A DNA stretch of 64,000 nucleotides from a halophilic archaeon (GCA_003298465.1 QNGA01000009.1:124001-188000), one strand, 5' to 3'; positions 18,770 to 26,681 are shown, numbered from the stretch's first letter. The notes: generated by a model from the sequence alone, not told the origin. Numbers and translations: made by a program.

Positions 18770-19060
18770 AGATCGGCTCAATCGCATCATAGCTCGACCA
18801 CCCACTGAGCGTCATCACAGTCCGCGACGACACGTTCTCCTCAACTAAGTGGTAACTTCGCCCACCAGCGGCACTAGTCGTGCGTCAACACGCGCCGATA
18901 GTCCTCGTTGCCTGTTTCCTTGGTTGCTTGCTCGGCGGACTAGTCAACCCAGTACTGGACGGTCCGTTTCGACCACCTAACTAGAAGTCATTGTCGCGAA
19001 GACCGGCCTGCTGGACGTAGCGATTGATCGTCGCCTGTGCCCTGTGTTGAACGGCTATTT
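18770..19060 (-). pseudogene. Tyrosine recombinase (integrase) relic, multiply disrupted
   Basis: On the minus strand fragments in two frames match the catalytic end of a haloarchaeal tyrosine recombinase: QQAGLRDNDF, ETGNEDYRRVLTHD, and LVEENVSSRTVM..GWSSYDAIEP. Several in-frame stops and at least one frameshift separate them, and the reading breaks off before the C-terminal tail. Two related relics lie at 27.4 and 32.2 kb. The catalytic HxxR box is mutated (HD* in place of HDLRR). Confidence 0.65.
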
Positions 19061-19102
19061 CAGGCCTCACTCTGAATCGAGAATTCATATTGGTCGCTAC
19101 TG

Positions 19103-20131
19103 CTAATGTTTAGTGTTTTCGAGAAGTTCCTGTAATGCACCGGAGGAGATATTTCGCCCTGAGATGGGGAAGACAATCGTCTGACCTTGAAGTTCGTCCT
19201 GTCGCTGTCTCATGGCCGCAAGGCTCGTTGCACTCGCACCCTCTGCAGGAATCCGTTCCTCGGTGAACAAGTCACGGACACCGCGCTCAATCGCCTGTTC
19301 ACTCACGAGTTCGAACTCATCAAGTCGATCTCGTAGCACGTCTATCGTCAGCGCGAACGGGACCTGCGTCGCAATTCCTTCCGCGAAGGTTTCCATCCGG
19401 TCGTGAGGAGTGAGATGCCCTTCTGACCACGCACGATTCATCGCTGGCGCAGCCTCCGACTGGACACCAATTACGGTCGCCTCCGTGAGTTCTCCGACCG
19501 TAAGACAGTAGCCGGCTGCGCTCGATCCACCACCCACCGGACAATACATGTAGTCAATTTCAGGGAGATCCTCAACGATTTCAAGCCCGGCTGTGCCGAC
19601 ACCAGCAACAAGTGCTGGTTCATTCGCCGAGTGCACATATCGGTAGCCCTTCTTCGCAGCTAGTTCTTCGGCATGCTCACGAGCGTCGTCGAACACATCA
19701 CCGTGGAACTTGACTTCCGCTCCGAGTCGTTTCATCGCCGTCACCTTTGAGTGATTCGCGTCCTCAGGCACGACGATGGTGACAGGGACGTCAAAAGTTC
19801 GCCCGGCATATGCGACGGATTGGCCGTGATTGCCAGTACTGGCGGCGATCAGTCCAGGCTCGTGAAATGCGTCGTCAAGCTGAGAAACTAAGTTGATACC
19901 GCCCCGGACTTTGAATGCTCCTGTCGGGAGTGTATCTTCTCGTTTCAGATAGACGTCGGCGTCGAATGCGTCAGAGAACGACTCGCTTCGAACGAGCGGC
20001 GTCCGTGGAAGATGCTGGCTAACGATTTGGCGTGCTTGATAGATATCTGCTGTTGTCGGTGGAGTAAGATCATGATATGGGAAGATAGTCGTTTCATCCG
20101 GTGATTCAACGGGCTCGTACACTGCGGGCAT
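19103..20131 (-). CDS. PLP-dependent threonine/serine dehydratase-like protein (no ACT domain)
   Basis: The 342-residue fold-type II PLP enzyme has the lysine in LPTGAFKVRGGINLVSQL, the AASTGNHGQSVAYAG motif, and a phosphate loop PVGGGSSAAGYC. The serine-rich version of the loop differs from the GGGGLISG of the ilvA product at 14186. There is no ACT domain, so activity is probably not feedback controlled. Threonine, serine or a related 2-amino-3-hydroxy acid is the likely substrate. It is monocistronic, between the recombinase relic and a GC-rich unexplained stretch. Confidence 0.88.
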   Translation of the reverse strand: MPAVYEPVESPDETTIFPYHDLTPPTTADIYQARQIVSQHLPRTPLVRSESFSDAFDADVYLKREDTLPTGAFKVRGGINLVSQLDDAFHEPGLIAASTGNHGQSVAYAGRTFDVPVTIVVPEDANHSKVTAMKRLGAEVKFHGDVFDDAREHAEELAAKKGYRYVHSANEPALVAGVGTAGLEIVEDLPEIDYMYCPVGGGSSAAGYCLTVGELTEATVIGVQSEAAPAMNRAWSEGHLTPHDRMETFAEGIATQVPFALTIDVLRDRLDEFELVSEQAIERGVRDLFTEERIPAEGASATSLAAMRQRQDELQGQTIVFPISGRNISSGALQELLENTKH

Positions 20132-20241
20132 ATACTCAAATCTGGTTGATACGCACTAAGAAATTAGGGCTCCGTTGGCATACTAAGAGACTCTCAATAA
20201 TCGTGTTTCGACAAGTCGAGTCGAGTCGGTCGGCTGAAAGC

Positions 20242-20379
20242 ATGGCACAGGACTTACTCACCCCCGATCTTGCGACCGAGGGGTTTCAGGCAGACGAGTT
20301 TTGGCCTGTTTCCCGCCCCGAGCGTTCACGCGGGGACCGACTCATCCACACCCAGCCTCCGTTTAATGTCCGGGTCTGA
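20242..20379 (+). pseudogene. Short unrecognised ORF at the head of a GC-rich stretch
   Basis: A 45-codon frame (MAQDLLTPDLATEGFQADEF, then PVSRPERSRGDRLIHTQPPF) reads like the start of a real protein. It ends at a TGA just as coding-like sequence seems to pass into other frames (20380-20700, for example GAGKLVPTVVPTAEKPVVCR). The whole 20.24-20.70 kb stretch is clearly more GC-rich than its surroundings. I interpret it as a decayed gene of foreign origin, but I do not recognise the family. Confidence 0.35.
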
Positions 20380-20810
20380 TGGCGGGCAGACGGAGAGAGG
20401 CGGGCGTTTGGAGTCTAGCTGGGGCAGGATTGCCCGCGAAATTGCCGCTTGTTCCGGTTGTCCCAGTCATCGGCGCGGGCAAGCTCGTACCGACCGTGGT
20501 TCCCACCGCCGAAAAGCCGGTGGTCTGCCGTGCGAGGACGACAGTGGTCGTCCGAGCAGGCCGGTGGCCGTCTTGCTCGCCACATCCACGTGTTGCTCGT
20601 CTATTATTATATGCTTTCTCCCCAGTTCCAACCGAGAAGAAGACGACGTCCAGGAGGGACTTACTCCGACAGAGGGTGTCATAGAACAGTTCACATGACG
20701 TTCCTTTCGTCGGTTACGTGCTGAATCTGCTGTTAGGTAGCCTTGCGAATCTATTGGTGACCGGTTCAAGATATAATTCTTCTTACTCGTTGCACGCAAG
20801 TCATTTTATC

Positions 20811-21290
20811 ATGGGACTGCACCGGTTATCTATGTCTTCAGACCGGATTCGCCCGCTGGCCGTGGGTATTCCTCGACGTGAAGGGGAGATTTTCGTCTCG
20901 GAACTGTACGACTCCACGAACGACGAACGGTTCTATCGTCCTATCGGAGGTGAGGTCGAATTCACTGAATACAGTCCGATGACCCTCGTGAGAGAGTACA
21001 ACGAGGAACTCGGTATTTCTATAGAGGTCGGGGAGTTTCTTGGCTCGATCGAAAATCTATTCGAAGTTGACGGGACAGTAGGACACGAGATAGTTTTTGT
21101 ATATGACCTCAACCAGACGGATGAACTCTGGAATGCGACAGAGATCAAGGGTGAGGACGACGGTGGAACCACTTTTATCGCAGAATGGAAACCACGAGAG
21201 GTATTTGAGTGCGGGGAGGAACAGTTATATCCTGACGGACTTCTTCGACTCTTCACGGAAGATACGAAACATGTGATTCCACAGAGTTGA
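20811..21290 (+). CDS. NUDIX hydrolase
   Basis: The protein (about 159 residues from the ATG at 20811) carries a complete NUDIX box, GEVEFTEYSPMTLVREYNEE followed by LGI, matching Gx5Ex7REUxEExGU. Such enzymes hydrolyse nucleoside-diphosphate-linked compounds; the substrate is not predictable. A TATA-like AAGATATAATTC (about 20768-20779) sits a normal distance upstream for leaderless or short-leader transcription at 20811, so I prefer this start over the upstream frame. The ATG at 20832 is an alternative. Confidence 0.85.
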   Translation: MGLHRLSMSSDRIRPLAVGIPRREGEIFVSELYDSTNDERFYRPIGGEVEFTEYSPMTLVREYNEELGISIEVGEFLGSIENLFEVDGTVGHEIVFVYDLNQTDELWNATEIKGEDDGGTTFIAEWKPREVFECGEEQLYPDGLLRLFTEDTKHVIPQS

Positions 21291-21383
21291 GGGAATCCTC
21301 GGGACTACCATCACCTGTATCCACCGATTCTGGATAACTGCAACGAGCGCATGTGAACTGTTCTATGACATACTTCCGACAAG

Positions 21384-21530
21384 TTACGATTCGCGGTCTG
21401 GATGTGGTCCAAGACGTCCGGGGCACGTGCCGAGAACGAACTTCTCGATGCTCCCGCAACGCGCGCAGTGTGCTATCTTCCAGTCGGTAACGTCCAAGTC
21501 GCGGGTCGTGGTGTCGTTCTGAATTGCCAT
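21384..21530 (-). CDS. 48-residue CxxC zinc-binding-type microprotein
   Basis: A short frame encodes MAIQNDTTTRDLDVTDWKIA, then HCARCGSIEKFVLGTCPGRL and an end GPHPDRES. The CxxC plus a third cysteine suggest a small metal-binding knuckle, as in many haloarchaeal microproteins. It is the last of four very short frames in a row on the minus strand (22109 to 21384), which may form one transcript. Its function is unknown. Codon use (acidic, GC-ending) supports coding. Confidence 0.6.
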   Translation of the reverse strand: MAIQNDTTTRDLDVTDWKIAHCARCGSIEKFVLGTCPGRLGPHPDRES

Positions 21531-21543
21531 GGGTGAGAGTGAA

Positions 21544-21645
21544 TTAGTTGTCTGATTCAAGCGGGTGGAGCTGCTCGTGGTCGACGTTGAAGCTGTCGCA
21601 CGAGTCAGTCACCTCAGCATTGAAAGCGTGGTCGTAGTACCGCAC
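21544..21645 (-). CDS. 33-residue putative microprotein
   Basis: From a GTG at 21645 the frame reads VRYYDHAFNAEVTDSCDSFN then VDHEQLHPLESDN and stops. Composition is acidic and haloarchaeal-like. The same frame extends upstream (LLDGLGLCINS) into the end of the preceding gene, so the true start is uncertain and this could be part of a frameshifted longer gene. It lies 13 bp upstream of the 48-residue gene. Confidence 0.4.
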   Translation of the reverse strand: MRYYDHAFNAEVTDSCDSFNVDHEQLHPLESDN

Positions 21646-21662
21646 TGAATTGATACACAAAC

Positions 21663-21908
21663 CTAACCCATCAAGTAGCGCCGACCACAAAGTAACTCGT
21701 CTACTCGCTCGGTCGCCACAAGCTCGCCATCCTCTTCCTCAATATAGCCCTCCTCGATTGCGTTGGTGATTGAGGTCCCGAGGTCGCCGTCGAACCGACC
21801 ATGATGCTGGGCAATCGTCCCGACCTGCTCGCGACGAATCGACTCCCGATTCTTCCCACCCGTATTGTGCTCAACAATCTACGCGATGATCGCCGTGTTT
21901 TCACTCAT
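21663..21908 (-). pseudogene. Small HTH-like gene with an in-frame TAG
   Basis: From the ATG at 21908 the frame is MSENTAIIA, TAG, IVEHNTGGKNRESIRREQVG, then TIAQHHGRFDGDLGTSITNA and IEEGYIEEEDGELVATERVD, ending GRRYLMG. Without the TAG at 21881-21879 this would be an 80-residue winged-helix-like protein. The coding quality downstream of the TAG is high, so the nonsense change appears recent. Stop readthrough or a downstream start (no good ATG is nearby) are the alternatives. Confidence 0.55.
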
Positions 21909-21956
21909 ATCTACGGGTAGCAACCGAACGTGGATAAAAACAGTCTGTCGTGTCGG

Positions 21957-22109
21957 TCACGCCAGCAGCGTGGCGACGCGTCTGCCTACCATCTCCAAGT
22001 GCTCGGCAGAGACGTCGGCATAGCCGTCAGCAAACGTCCGGCGCTGCTGGGCGTCGGTGAGAAAACCCATGAAGTCGGTGCCGTCGAGCGGTTCGCTACT
22101 GTCGGCCAT
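21957..22109 (-). CDS. 50-residue hypothetical microprotein
   Basis: The frame encodes MADSSEPLDGTDFMGFLTDA, then QQRRTFADGYADVSAEHLEM and VGRRVATLLA. It is a short, acidic, mostly helical protein with an amphipathic C-terminus. I do not recognise a family. It heads the run of four tiny minus-strand genes and is preceded by about 180 bp of non-coding sequence that probably holds the promoter. Confidence 0.55.
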   Translation of the reverse strand: MADSSEPLDGTDFMGFLTDAQQRRTFADGYADVSAEHLEMVGRRVATLLA

Positions 22110-22298
22110 TGACTAGAGAACCGCGGAAAGCGCATGGTGCATTCTGCCCTCTAATAGCCAGAGGACTGAATGGCGGTGGTCCACTCGCCTGTATTTTGAC
22201 TATCTCGTGGAATTCCTCACTACCGTCTCTGGGGCAGACGATCAGCCGCGGATTCCAAACTGAACAGTACGTTAACGCTATTTCTGGGGCTTGTCACC

Positions 22299-22805
22299 CT
22301 AGTTGATTGTGGTTCCGTTGGCTTGGACATTTGGCCCTGGTGTCCGATAGCCTGTGGTAACTGCTCGATGTGTTGTCGAGTTGGTGATGCGGTAGTTGGC
22401 AGTGAATTTCATATCCTTCGCAGATTTTTTATCATCTACTTCTGTGATTCCTACTGCGTATTCGATATGCACGAAATACTCTGCATCAGTTTTTCGCGTG
22501 GCCGATGCATTTGTTACACTGATATCGAGGTTTGTAAGTTTCTCCGAGCGATTCCGATACTCCTTCACGACCTGGTTCCAGCGATGTGTGGTTTCATACT
22601 CTTGAGCATAATTGAGGGCACTCTCGTTTGTGAGCGTCGCTGGTTCGGTTGGAAGGTCTTTCAGTGCAAAATCCTCTTGTGATCCGTCTGATGTCTGTGG
22701 GGTGGTCCCATTACCGCCAGTATTAGTGACTCCTTGCCCGAGACAGCCAGTCAGCAACACCAACACAACCAGTCCGGTACACAGAGTTGGATAGCGGTTA
22801 TTCAT
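22299..22805 (-). CDS. Haloarchaeal lipoprotein of unknown function
   Basis: The 168-residue product starts with a signal peptide and a lipobox (VVLVLLTGCLG), so Cys at about residue 19 should be lipid-modified and the protein held outside the membrane. A threonine/asparagine/glycine-rich linker follows (TNTGGNGTTPQTSDGS), then a roughly 120-residue domain with strands such as DAEYFVHIEYAVGITEVDD. The start at 22805 (MNNRYP) is favoured over 22829. It lies last in a minus-strand group with a Tat protein and a metzincin; the 59-bp gap allows co-transcription. Confidence 0.75.
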   Translation of the reverse strand: MNNRYPTLCTGLVVLVLLTGCLGQGVTNTGGNGTTPQTSDGSQEDFALKDLPTEPATLTNESALNYAQEYETTHRWNQVVKEYRNRSEKLTNLDISVTNASATRKTDAEYFVHIEYAVGITEVDDKKSAKDMKFTANYRITNSTTHRAVTTGYRTPGPNVQANGTTIN

Positions 22806-22864
22806 ATTATTGCCTTCATCGTGAGACATGTAAAGTACTTCGGAGAGTCAAATAATCGTTGTAG

Positions 22865-23482
22865 TTACTTTAGAGGGGTCGGGGCAAGTGTAATGATTGC
22901 TCGCTCTCTAATCGATGTTCGAGATTCATAAAGGGTATTTTCCGAGCGAAGATAACGATGTCGCAAAAGCTCTTCAGCGGGTTCTTTCGATGTGGTAACT
23001 GATCCTCGTTCGAGTGCTGTCGTAACAAGCTGATGTGTTTTTGCTGGTAGCTGAGAGTGCTGAACTTGTCCTTTGCGTTCAATTAGCTCTTCGGGAGTTC
23101 GTCTTTCATTCCCTACTTGCTGTTGAATCCGGTTTCGTATTTGTTCCTTGCTTGTCTTTTTAGGCTGAATTCGATACGTCGGTTGATATTCTAAGAGATG
23201 ATTAATAGCATAAATCGAGTCTTTATAAGAGAGATGTGAGTAGAGCAATAGTTCACGTGGGAGCGTTGTGGCCTGTTGAGTCAGTTTCCCTTTTTGAAGC
23301 GCTGTACGGAATACTTCCTGTGCAGCGCTTGAGAGATTCGAGTATTGCCCAACCCTTAATTTTGATTCTGTTGTTTCATCACTTTCTGCAGACGTAACTG
23401 GGACTGTTACTGTGAAACCAGCAGCACCGAGCGTTTGTAGGACGGTACGACGAGACAAGTCTGGTGTATTTTTATCAGTCAT
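22865..23482 (-). CDS. Tat-exported protein of unknown function
   Basis: The 205-residue protein begins with a twin-arginine signal (SRRTVLQTLGAAGFTVTVPV, residues 10-29), so it is exported folded. The mature part is basic-polar and helical, with two similar halves: SSAAQEVFRTALQKGK..PRELL and AKTHQLVTTALERGSV..AEELL. Each half has a helix followed by a serine/threonine turn and LLxxxYLxxxxxxY-like end, suggesting an internal duplication. No catalytic motif is seen. It lies between a metzincin (13 bp upstream) and a lipoprotein gene, and may be a substrate, inhibitor or immunity partner of the protease. Confidence 0.75.
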   Translation of the reverse strand: MTDKNTPDLSRRTVLQTLGAAGFTVTVPVTSAESDETTESKLRVGQYSNLSSAAQEVFRTALQKGKLTQQATTLPRELLLYSHLSYKDSIYAINHLLEYQPTYRIQPKKTSKEQIRNRIQQQVGNERRTPEELIERKGQVQHSQLPAKTHQLVTTALERGSVTTSKEPAEELLRHRYLRSENTLYESRTSIRERAIITLAPTPLK

Positions 23483-23495
23483 TTTGAATCACCTT

Positions 23496-24158
23496 CTAGA
23501 GGTTCATGTGATTTGTCGCACAGTTCGTCCAATTGAATCCAAGATGCCGATCCATACTATAATCTACATTAGAAAGGCGGTTGTTACAATTATTATTCTC
23601 ACCGTCGAGTTCGTATGCGTATCCACTCATCATCGGTGATACGGTAAATTTGGGGCTATTTTTCCAGACGTAGCCGTCCTTGTGGTAGAGTCCGAAATTA
23701 TGCCCAGCTTCGTGAACAGCTACGTGCATAGCGTTATGACGAGGATTATCCTGGGAGTTCTCCCTGGCCGGCTTGTCTAATGGAAGGTTAGAGATCTGTG
23801 CACCAGCAGCGACAGAAAGATTGCCACCGATGTAACCTTCACCACTTAAACTTGAGGCGTTTGTTAGGAGTAGGTTGGCATCTGCAGCTTCTCGGAGGTT
23901 GTTACACCGATGATAATCGTACCACCACTCCAAAAGTCCATTGTAGGTTTTCTGTCTGTTCCCACAAACAGTGTCGGTGATTGTTGAGAAAATTGCTTCA
24001 GTTGGCGGATTTGGTGTCGCGTACGTTTGGACTGTTTGTATATTATGTCCAACATCCGAAAACATGTCGGAGACGTACTTAAACACCTTTTCATCCGCAA
24101 TACTATCATTTTGGGCCATCTTTTGTGTGCGGAATACTGCAATAGTTGCTGTACCCAT
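23496..24158 (-). CDS. Metzincin-type zinc metalloprotease
   Basis: The 220-residue protein has a full metzincin zinc site, HVAVHEAGHNFGLYHKDG (HExxHxxGxxH, about residues 148-158), and a methionine-turn candidate SPMMSGY about 15 residues later. At least four cysteines (VCGNRQ, RCNN, NNCNN, TNCAT) could form disulfides, implying action outside the cell. No classical Sec or Tat signal is visible at the ATG used (24158), so export may depend on an unrecognised signal or the true start may differ. It is first in a group with a Tat protein and a lipoprotein, preceded by AT-rich promoter sequence. Local GC content is low. Confidence 0.85.
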   Translation of the reverse strand: MGTATIAVFRTQKMAQNDSIADEKVFKYVSDMFSDVGHNIQTVQTYATPNPPTEAIFSTITDTVCGNRQKTYNGLLEWWYDYHRCNNLREAADANLLLTNASSLSGEGYIGGNLSVAAGAQISNLPLDKPARENSQDNPRHNAMHVAVHEAGHNFGLYHKDGYVWKNSPKFTVSPMMSGYAYELDGENNNCNNRLSNVDYSMDRHLGFNWTNCATNHMNL

Positions 24159-24429
24159 AATTAATACCCTAATTATAGGATAATAAATCTTGCTTCAAAT
24201 ATTGGAAATAGTATTGATGTAAATAGCTTGTTTCAAATCCCGTGTTTATATCGTTCAGCTTACCGGATAGCGGACGGGAAGACGATAAAACGCTAGGGCA
24301 CTCGCTCAACCAACAGACCACCCCAACTACTGTTGATGAAGACGCCCGCGCGAACGCACGCCGAATCAGCCCATGGATGTATATCATCGGCCATCGCGAG
24401 CACTGTCGTGTTGTGACGGTCGTGTATAC

Positions 24430-24543
24430 TCACCCAGTGAGTCGGTGGCGACCGAATCGGAGACCAAAACCCAGCACACCGAGAGCGATCCCGGCCTCGG
24501 CCCACGGCGACGTGACCAATAGAGCGGTGTAGAATAGCGATTG
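24430..24543 (-). pseudogene. Membrane-protein fragment
   Basis: Directly after the winged-helix gene a 37-codon frame reads QSLFYTALLVTSPWAEAGIA then LGVLGFGLRFGRHRLTG and stops. It is one hydrophobic helix with a basic tail, as at the end of a small membrane protein. An in-frame TGA precedes it and no start codon is present. It is probably the stub of a gene once paired with the regulator. Confidence 0.35.
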
Positions 24544-24551
24544 TCAACTGC

Positions 24552-24929
24552 TCACTCGACGAGGATCGGCCGGTTCTCCTCGTCAAGTTCTTCGGCCTGC
24601 TCTTTCTCCGCCAGCACTTCGAGCAACTCCCACTCCAGCTTGCCAAGGACTTTCGCCGCTTCGCTGTCCGTGTTGAGACGGTACATCTTGCTGTTGCCAA
24701 CAGTCCGTGTCTGTTCGACGATTCCCCACGCTCGGAGGTCGTCGATGTGGTCGTAGAACGTGCTCCGGTCGATGCCTGCCATCCGGGAGATGTCGCTGGC
24801 GTTCATGTCCCGGTCCGTTTCCGAGAGGAGCGCGACGAGGAGTTTGACCTTGGCGTGGCCACCGAGGACGTCGGTGAGGATCGTTCCGTCGGCGTACGCT
24901 TCCGTGGCGGTGGTTTCGTCGACTGCCAT
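24552..24929 (-). CDS. Winged-helix transcriptional regulator
   Basis: The 125-residue protein has a winged-helix core: VLGGHAKVKLLVALLSE, then MNASDISRMAGIDRSTFYDH (helix-turn-helix, about 42-61), and a wing VEQTRTVGNSKMYRLN. A long acidic C-terminal helix follows. This is a common haloarchaeal MarR/ArsR-like regulator. It is divergent from an 89-residue gene. A short inverted repeat next to the TATA box between them is a candidate operator. Confidence 0.8.
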   Translation of the reverse strand: MAVDETTATEAYADGTILTDVLGGHAKVKLLVALLSETDRDMNASDISRMAGIDRSTFYDHIDDLRAWGIVEQTRTVGNSKMYRLNTDSEAAKVLGKLEWELLEVLAEKEQAEELDEENRPILVE

Positions 24930-24984
24930 ACTCTCCTATTGTGGCTTTCAGACTATAATGCTTTCGCTTGCTTCCCACACCACT

Positions 24985-25011
24985 GTTGGTTCAATCCAAC
25001 ATCTATAAGTG
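24985..25011 (+). promoter_or_regulatory. Candidate operator and TATA box for the 25046 gene
   Basis: GTTGGTTCAATCCAAC (24985-25000) is an inverted repeat with arms GTTGG/CCAAC. It is followed by CTATAAGTGG, a TATA-like element 35-45 bp before the ATG at 25046. An inverted repeat touching the BRE/TATA region between a regulator and its divergent neighbour is the usual place for an autoregulatory site. Confidence 0.45.
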
Positions 25012-25045
25012 GTAGTGGTGCGTTGTACCAACTGTGAGGTGATGT

Positions 25046-25315
25046 ATGACCGAGGACGAACTCAAAGTTGACATCGTAGAAAAGATGGCTCGGAAGAAGG
25101 TGACGGGCGGACACAACAAGCAGGTTGACACCATCAAAAACTGGTTCGCGTCAGACGACCAGGGTGAAGTTGGAGACCTGATTGAAGAACTTGCCCGCGA
25201 CCCGAACGCCCCGGTTCAGGGGTATGGTGGTTCGCGTGGCGCTGTCCGCCTTACCAGCATTCAGGACGCAAAAGACTGGCTCGACGCTCACGGCCGCGAT
25301 CTGTGGTGGCTGTAG
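25046..25315 (+). CDS. Conserved small haloarchaeal protein
   Basis: The 89-residue protein (MTEDELKVDIVEKMARKKVT at the start, ending DWLDAHGRDLWWL) is acidic and mostly helical, with a loop QGYGGSRGAVRLTS. I have a general impression that similar proteins occur next to winged-helix genes in haloarchaea, but I cannot name a function. The high coding quality, the clear promoter and the divergent regulator make it a real gene. Confidence 0.7.
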   Translation: MTEDELKVDIVEKMARKKVTGGHNKQVDTIKNWFASDDQGEVGDLIEELARDPNAPVQGYGGSRGAVRLTSIQDAKDWLDAHGRDLWWL

Positions 25316-25362
25316 CCGGGTAACACCGGCTGTTGGGCCTTCTGCTGTATAGGATGTCCGTA

Positions 25363-25381
25363 GTTAGTATGAAGTACTAAC
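25363..25381. repeat. Palindrome GTTAGTA..TACTAAC, copy 1
   Basis: A 19-bp inverted repeat with 7-bp arms (GTTAGTA-TGAAG-TACTAAC). Longer versions of the same palindrome stand at 26682-26702 and 27067-27087. The three copies delimit short accessory gene blocks. They may be recombination sites, operators or terminators. Confidence 0.5.
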
Positions 25382-25583
25382 CAGCGAGCGGCCAAATCAG
25401 TCGTCGGCCATCGCCGCCGCGATATTCTGCGCCGATTCGACTTTCTTTTCTGCCCTTCCGAGCAAGTTGTCAAGCGTGTTTTATGAACAACCCATCTCGG
25501 TAGCCGAACGTGACCGCGATACGCCCGCACGTCGGCGTAGATTATACTACGACTTTTATCACTGGAGGTGTGTGGAAAGATGT

Positions 25584-25916
25584 ATGACAGGACGTGGAAG
25601 TGCTGCCCATGCAATCGAGACGAACAACGGGCACATCTGTAGCCGGTGTCGCGAGACGATTAGTTCGAACGCTACCGCGTGTCCGCACTGTGGACGCAAC
25701 ATTAAACCCACTCTCAGAGAGAGGCTTCGTATTTTTCTGATTCTCTTCGGACCCATTTTCCTCATTGTGTTTTCGTGGCCCGCTGTCTGGGCGCTAACTG
25801 GATCGAGAAACCTCGGGATTCTAGCTTCGGTGTTCTTTTTTCTTGTGTTTGCCGGCTTGATATTCTATCTTGCTTCGAGAACTATATGGAACTTTTGCCG
25901 TCAATTGATAGGTTGA
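25584..25916 (+). CDS. Zinc-ribbon membrane protein
   Basis: The 110-residue protein (start MTGRGSAAHAI) has an N-terminal zinc ribbon, CSRCRETISSNATACPHCG, then a short basic linker and two transmembrane helices (IFLILFGPIFLIVFSWPAVW and LGILASVFFFLVFAGLIFYL). This is the common haloarchaeal layout of a cytoplasmic zinc ribbon anchored in the membrane. Its role is unknown. The reading frame is open further upstream to 25467, but that part is arginine-rich and not convincing. Confidence 0.7.
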   Translation: MTGRGSAAHAIETNNGHICSRCRETISSNATACPHCGRNIKPTLRERLRIFLILFGPIFLIVFSWPAVWALTGSRNLGILASVFFFLVFAGLIFYLASRTIWNFCRQLIG

Positions 25917-26035
25917 CTGTCTCTGCTATACTTTCTGAAGTTGAACAGGTGGATTTCTCATTCGCGACGGGTGGTGAAACCAATCTCGAAACCTAAATTT
26001 CGCAGGTGGCTGTGCATGACAAATCTACCCAGTCG

Positions 26036-26416
26036 TCAGTAGTTCTCAACGGGTAGCCCCTCGATATGGTCAAAATGACCATCACGAGTGACAATCGTCC
26101 CGCCCGCTTCGCGGACAATCCCCGCAATAAACACGTCTTTGAGGTTCACTGGCGTTCCATTCGCCTTCAACTCTTGTTTGATTTTGATTGCTTCTCGGGA
26201 ACTTGCCGCCGTGAACGGCATCGGAGTCACCCAATCCAAGGACTCATCGAACTCATCGAGCGTACGGTCGGTGTGTTCAGCTAACCCGTCGTATAGCTCG
26301 AATAGGACGAGCGACGGCGCATAGAACGCTTCTGTCGGGTGGTCATCAAGGAACGTTTGTGCCGCCGAGCGTCCGTTCAGGTAGTCAATGAGGAAATTAC
26401 TGTCTAAACAATTCAT
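26036..26416 (-). CDS. vapC: VapC-type PIN-domain toxin
   Basis: The 126-residue protein (start MNCLDSNFLIDYLNG) is a PIN-domain ribonuclease. The first catalytic aspartate is in LDSNFLIDYL, an acidic residue lies in LFELYDGLAE, and the third/fourth acidic positions lie in NLKDVFIAGIVREAGGTIVTRDGHFDHI. The start overlaps the end of the antitoxin gene by 20 bp, as is typical of coupled toxin-antitoxin pairs. Upstream in-frame codons to 26482 lie inside vapB and are not used. Confidence 0.9.
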   Translation of the reverse strand: MNCLDSNFLIDYLNGRSAAQTFLDDHPTEAFYAPSLVLFELYDGLAEHTDRTLDEFDESLDWVTPMPFTAASSREAIKIKQELKANGTPVNLKDVFIAGIVREAGGTIVTRDGHFDHIEGLPVENY

Positions 26417-26639
26417 CTCGTCGCTCCGTGAAATCTTCGTCAATCTGATCGCGAACGTCTTCAACGTGCCCGCGTAGGGCATCTGCTTCCTCGTCGCTCA
26501 ACATCCCGAAGCCTTTCCAGATGTCTTTGTTCTTTCCCGAGAGGCGAAGCACAACATCGCTAAAACTCTCGTCGTCGCGCTTGTGCGCCTTCAACGACTC
26601 ATAGGCCTCCTCTTTGAGGGTGATGTTCTTCGAACTCAT
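26397..26639 (-). CDS. vapB: VapB-type antitoxin
   Basis: The 80-residue protein (MSSKNITLKEEAYESLKAHK..SFSDVVLRLSGK, shown in parts) has the short N-terminal DNA-binding segment of haloarchaeal VapB antitoxins (UPF0330/DUF7557-like) and an acidic C-terminal tail that would wrap VapC. It precedes and overlaps vapC. Direct repeats ATGTAC immediately upstream (26641-26660) are candidate operator sites for autoregulation. Confidence 0.88.
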   Translation of the reverse strand: MSSKNITLKEEAYESLKAHKRDDESFSDVVLRLSGKNKDIWKGFGMLSDEEADALRGHVEDVRDQIDEDFTERRDELFRQ

Positions 26640-26640
26640 T

Positions 26641-26660
26641 GTACATGCACAAGTACATGG
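26641..26660 (-). promoter_or_regulatory. Candidate vapBC operator
   Basis: Immediately upstream of the vapB start the sequence TGTACATGCACAAGTACATG contains two GTACAT-type repeats, forming an imperfect inverted repeat (TGTAC / GTACA). The place fits autoregulation by the VapBC complex. No data beyond position and symmetry support it. Confidence 0.4.
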
Positions 26661-26681
26661 TATCAGATATTAAAACCACCG

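Noticed and set aside
20449..20724. Arginine-rich open frame in the GC-rich stretch
   Set aside because: High Arg/Ser/Pro content is typical of an antisense or shifted frame in GC-rich haloarchaeal DNA.
21879..21881. TAG read as pyrrolysine in the HTH microgene
   Set aside because: No pyrrolysine machinery is visible and haloarchaea are not known to me to use it. A nonsense mutation is simpler.
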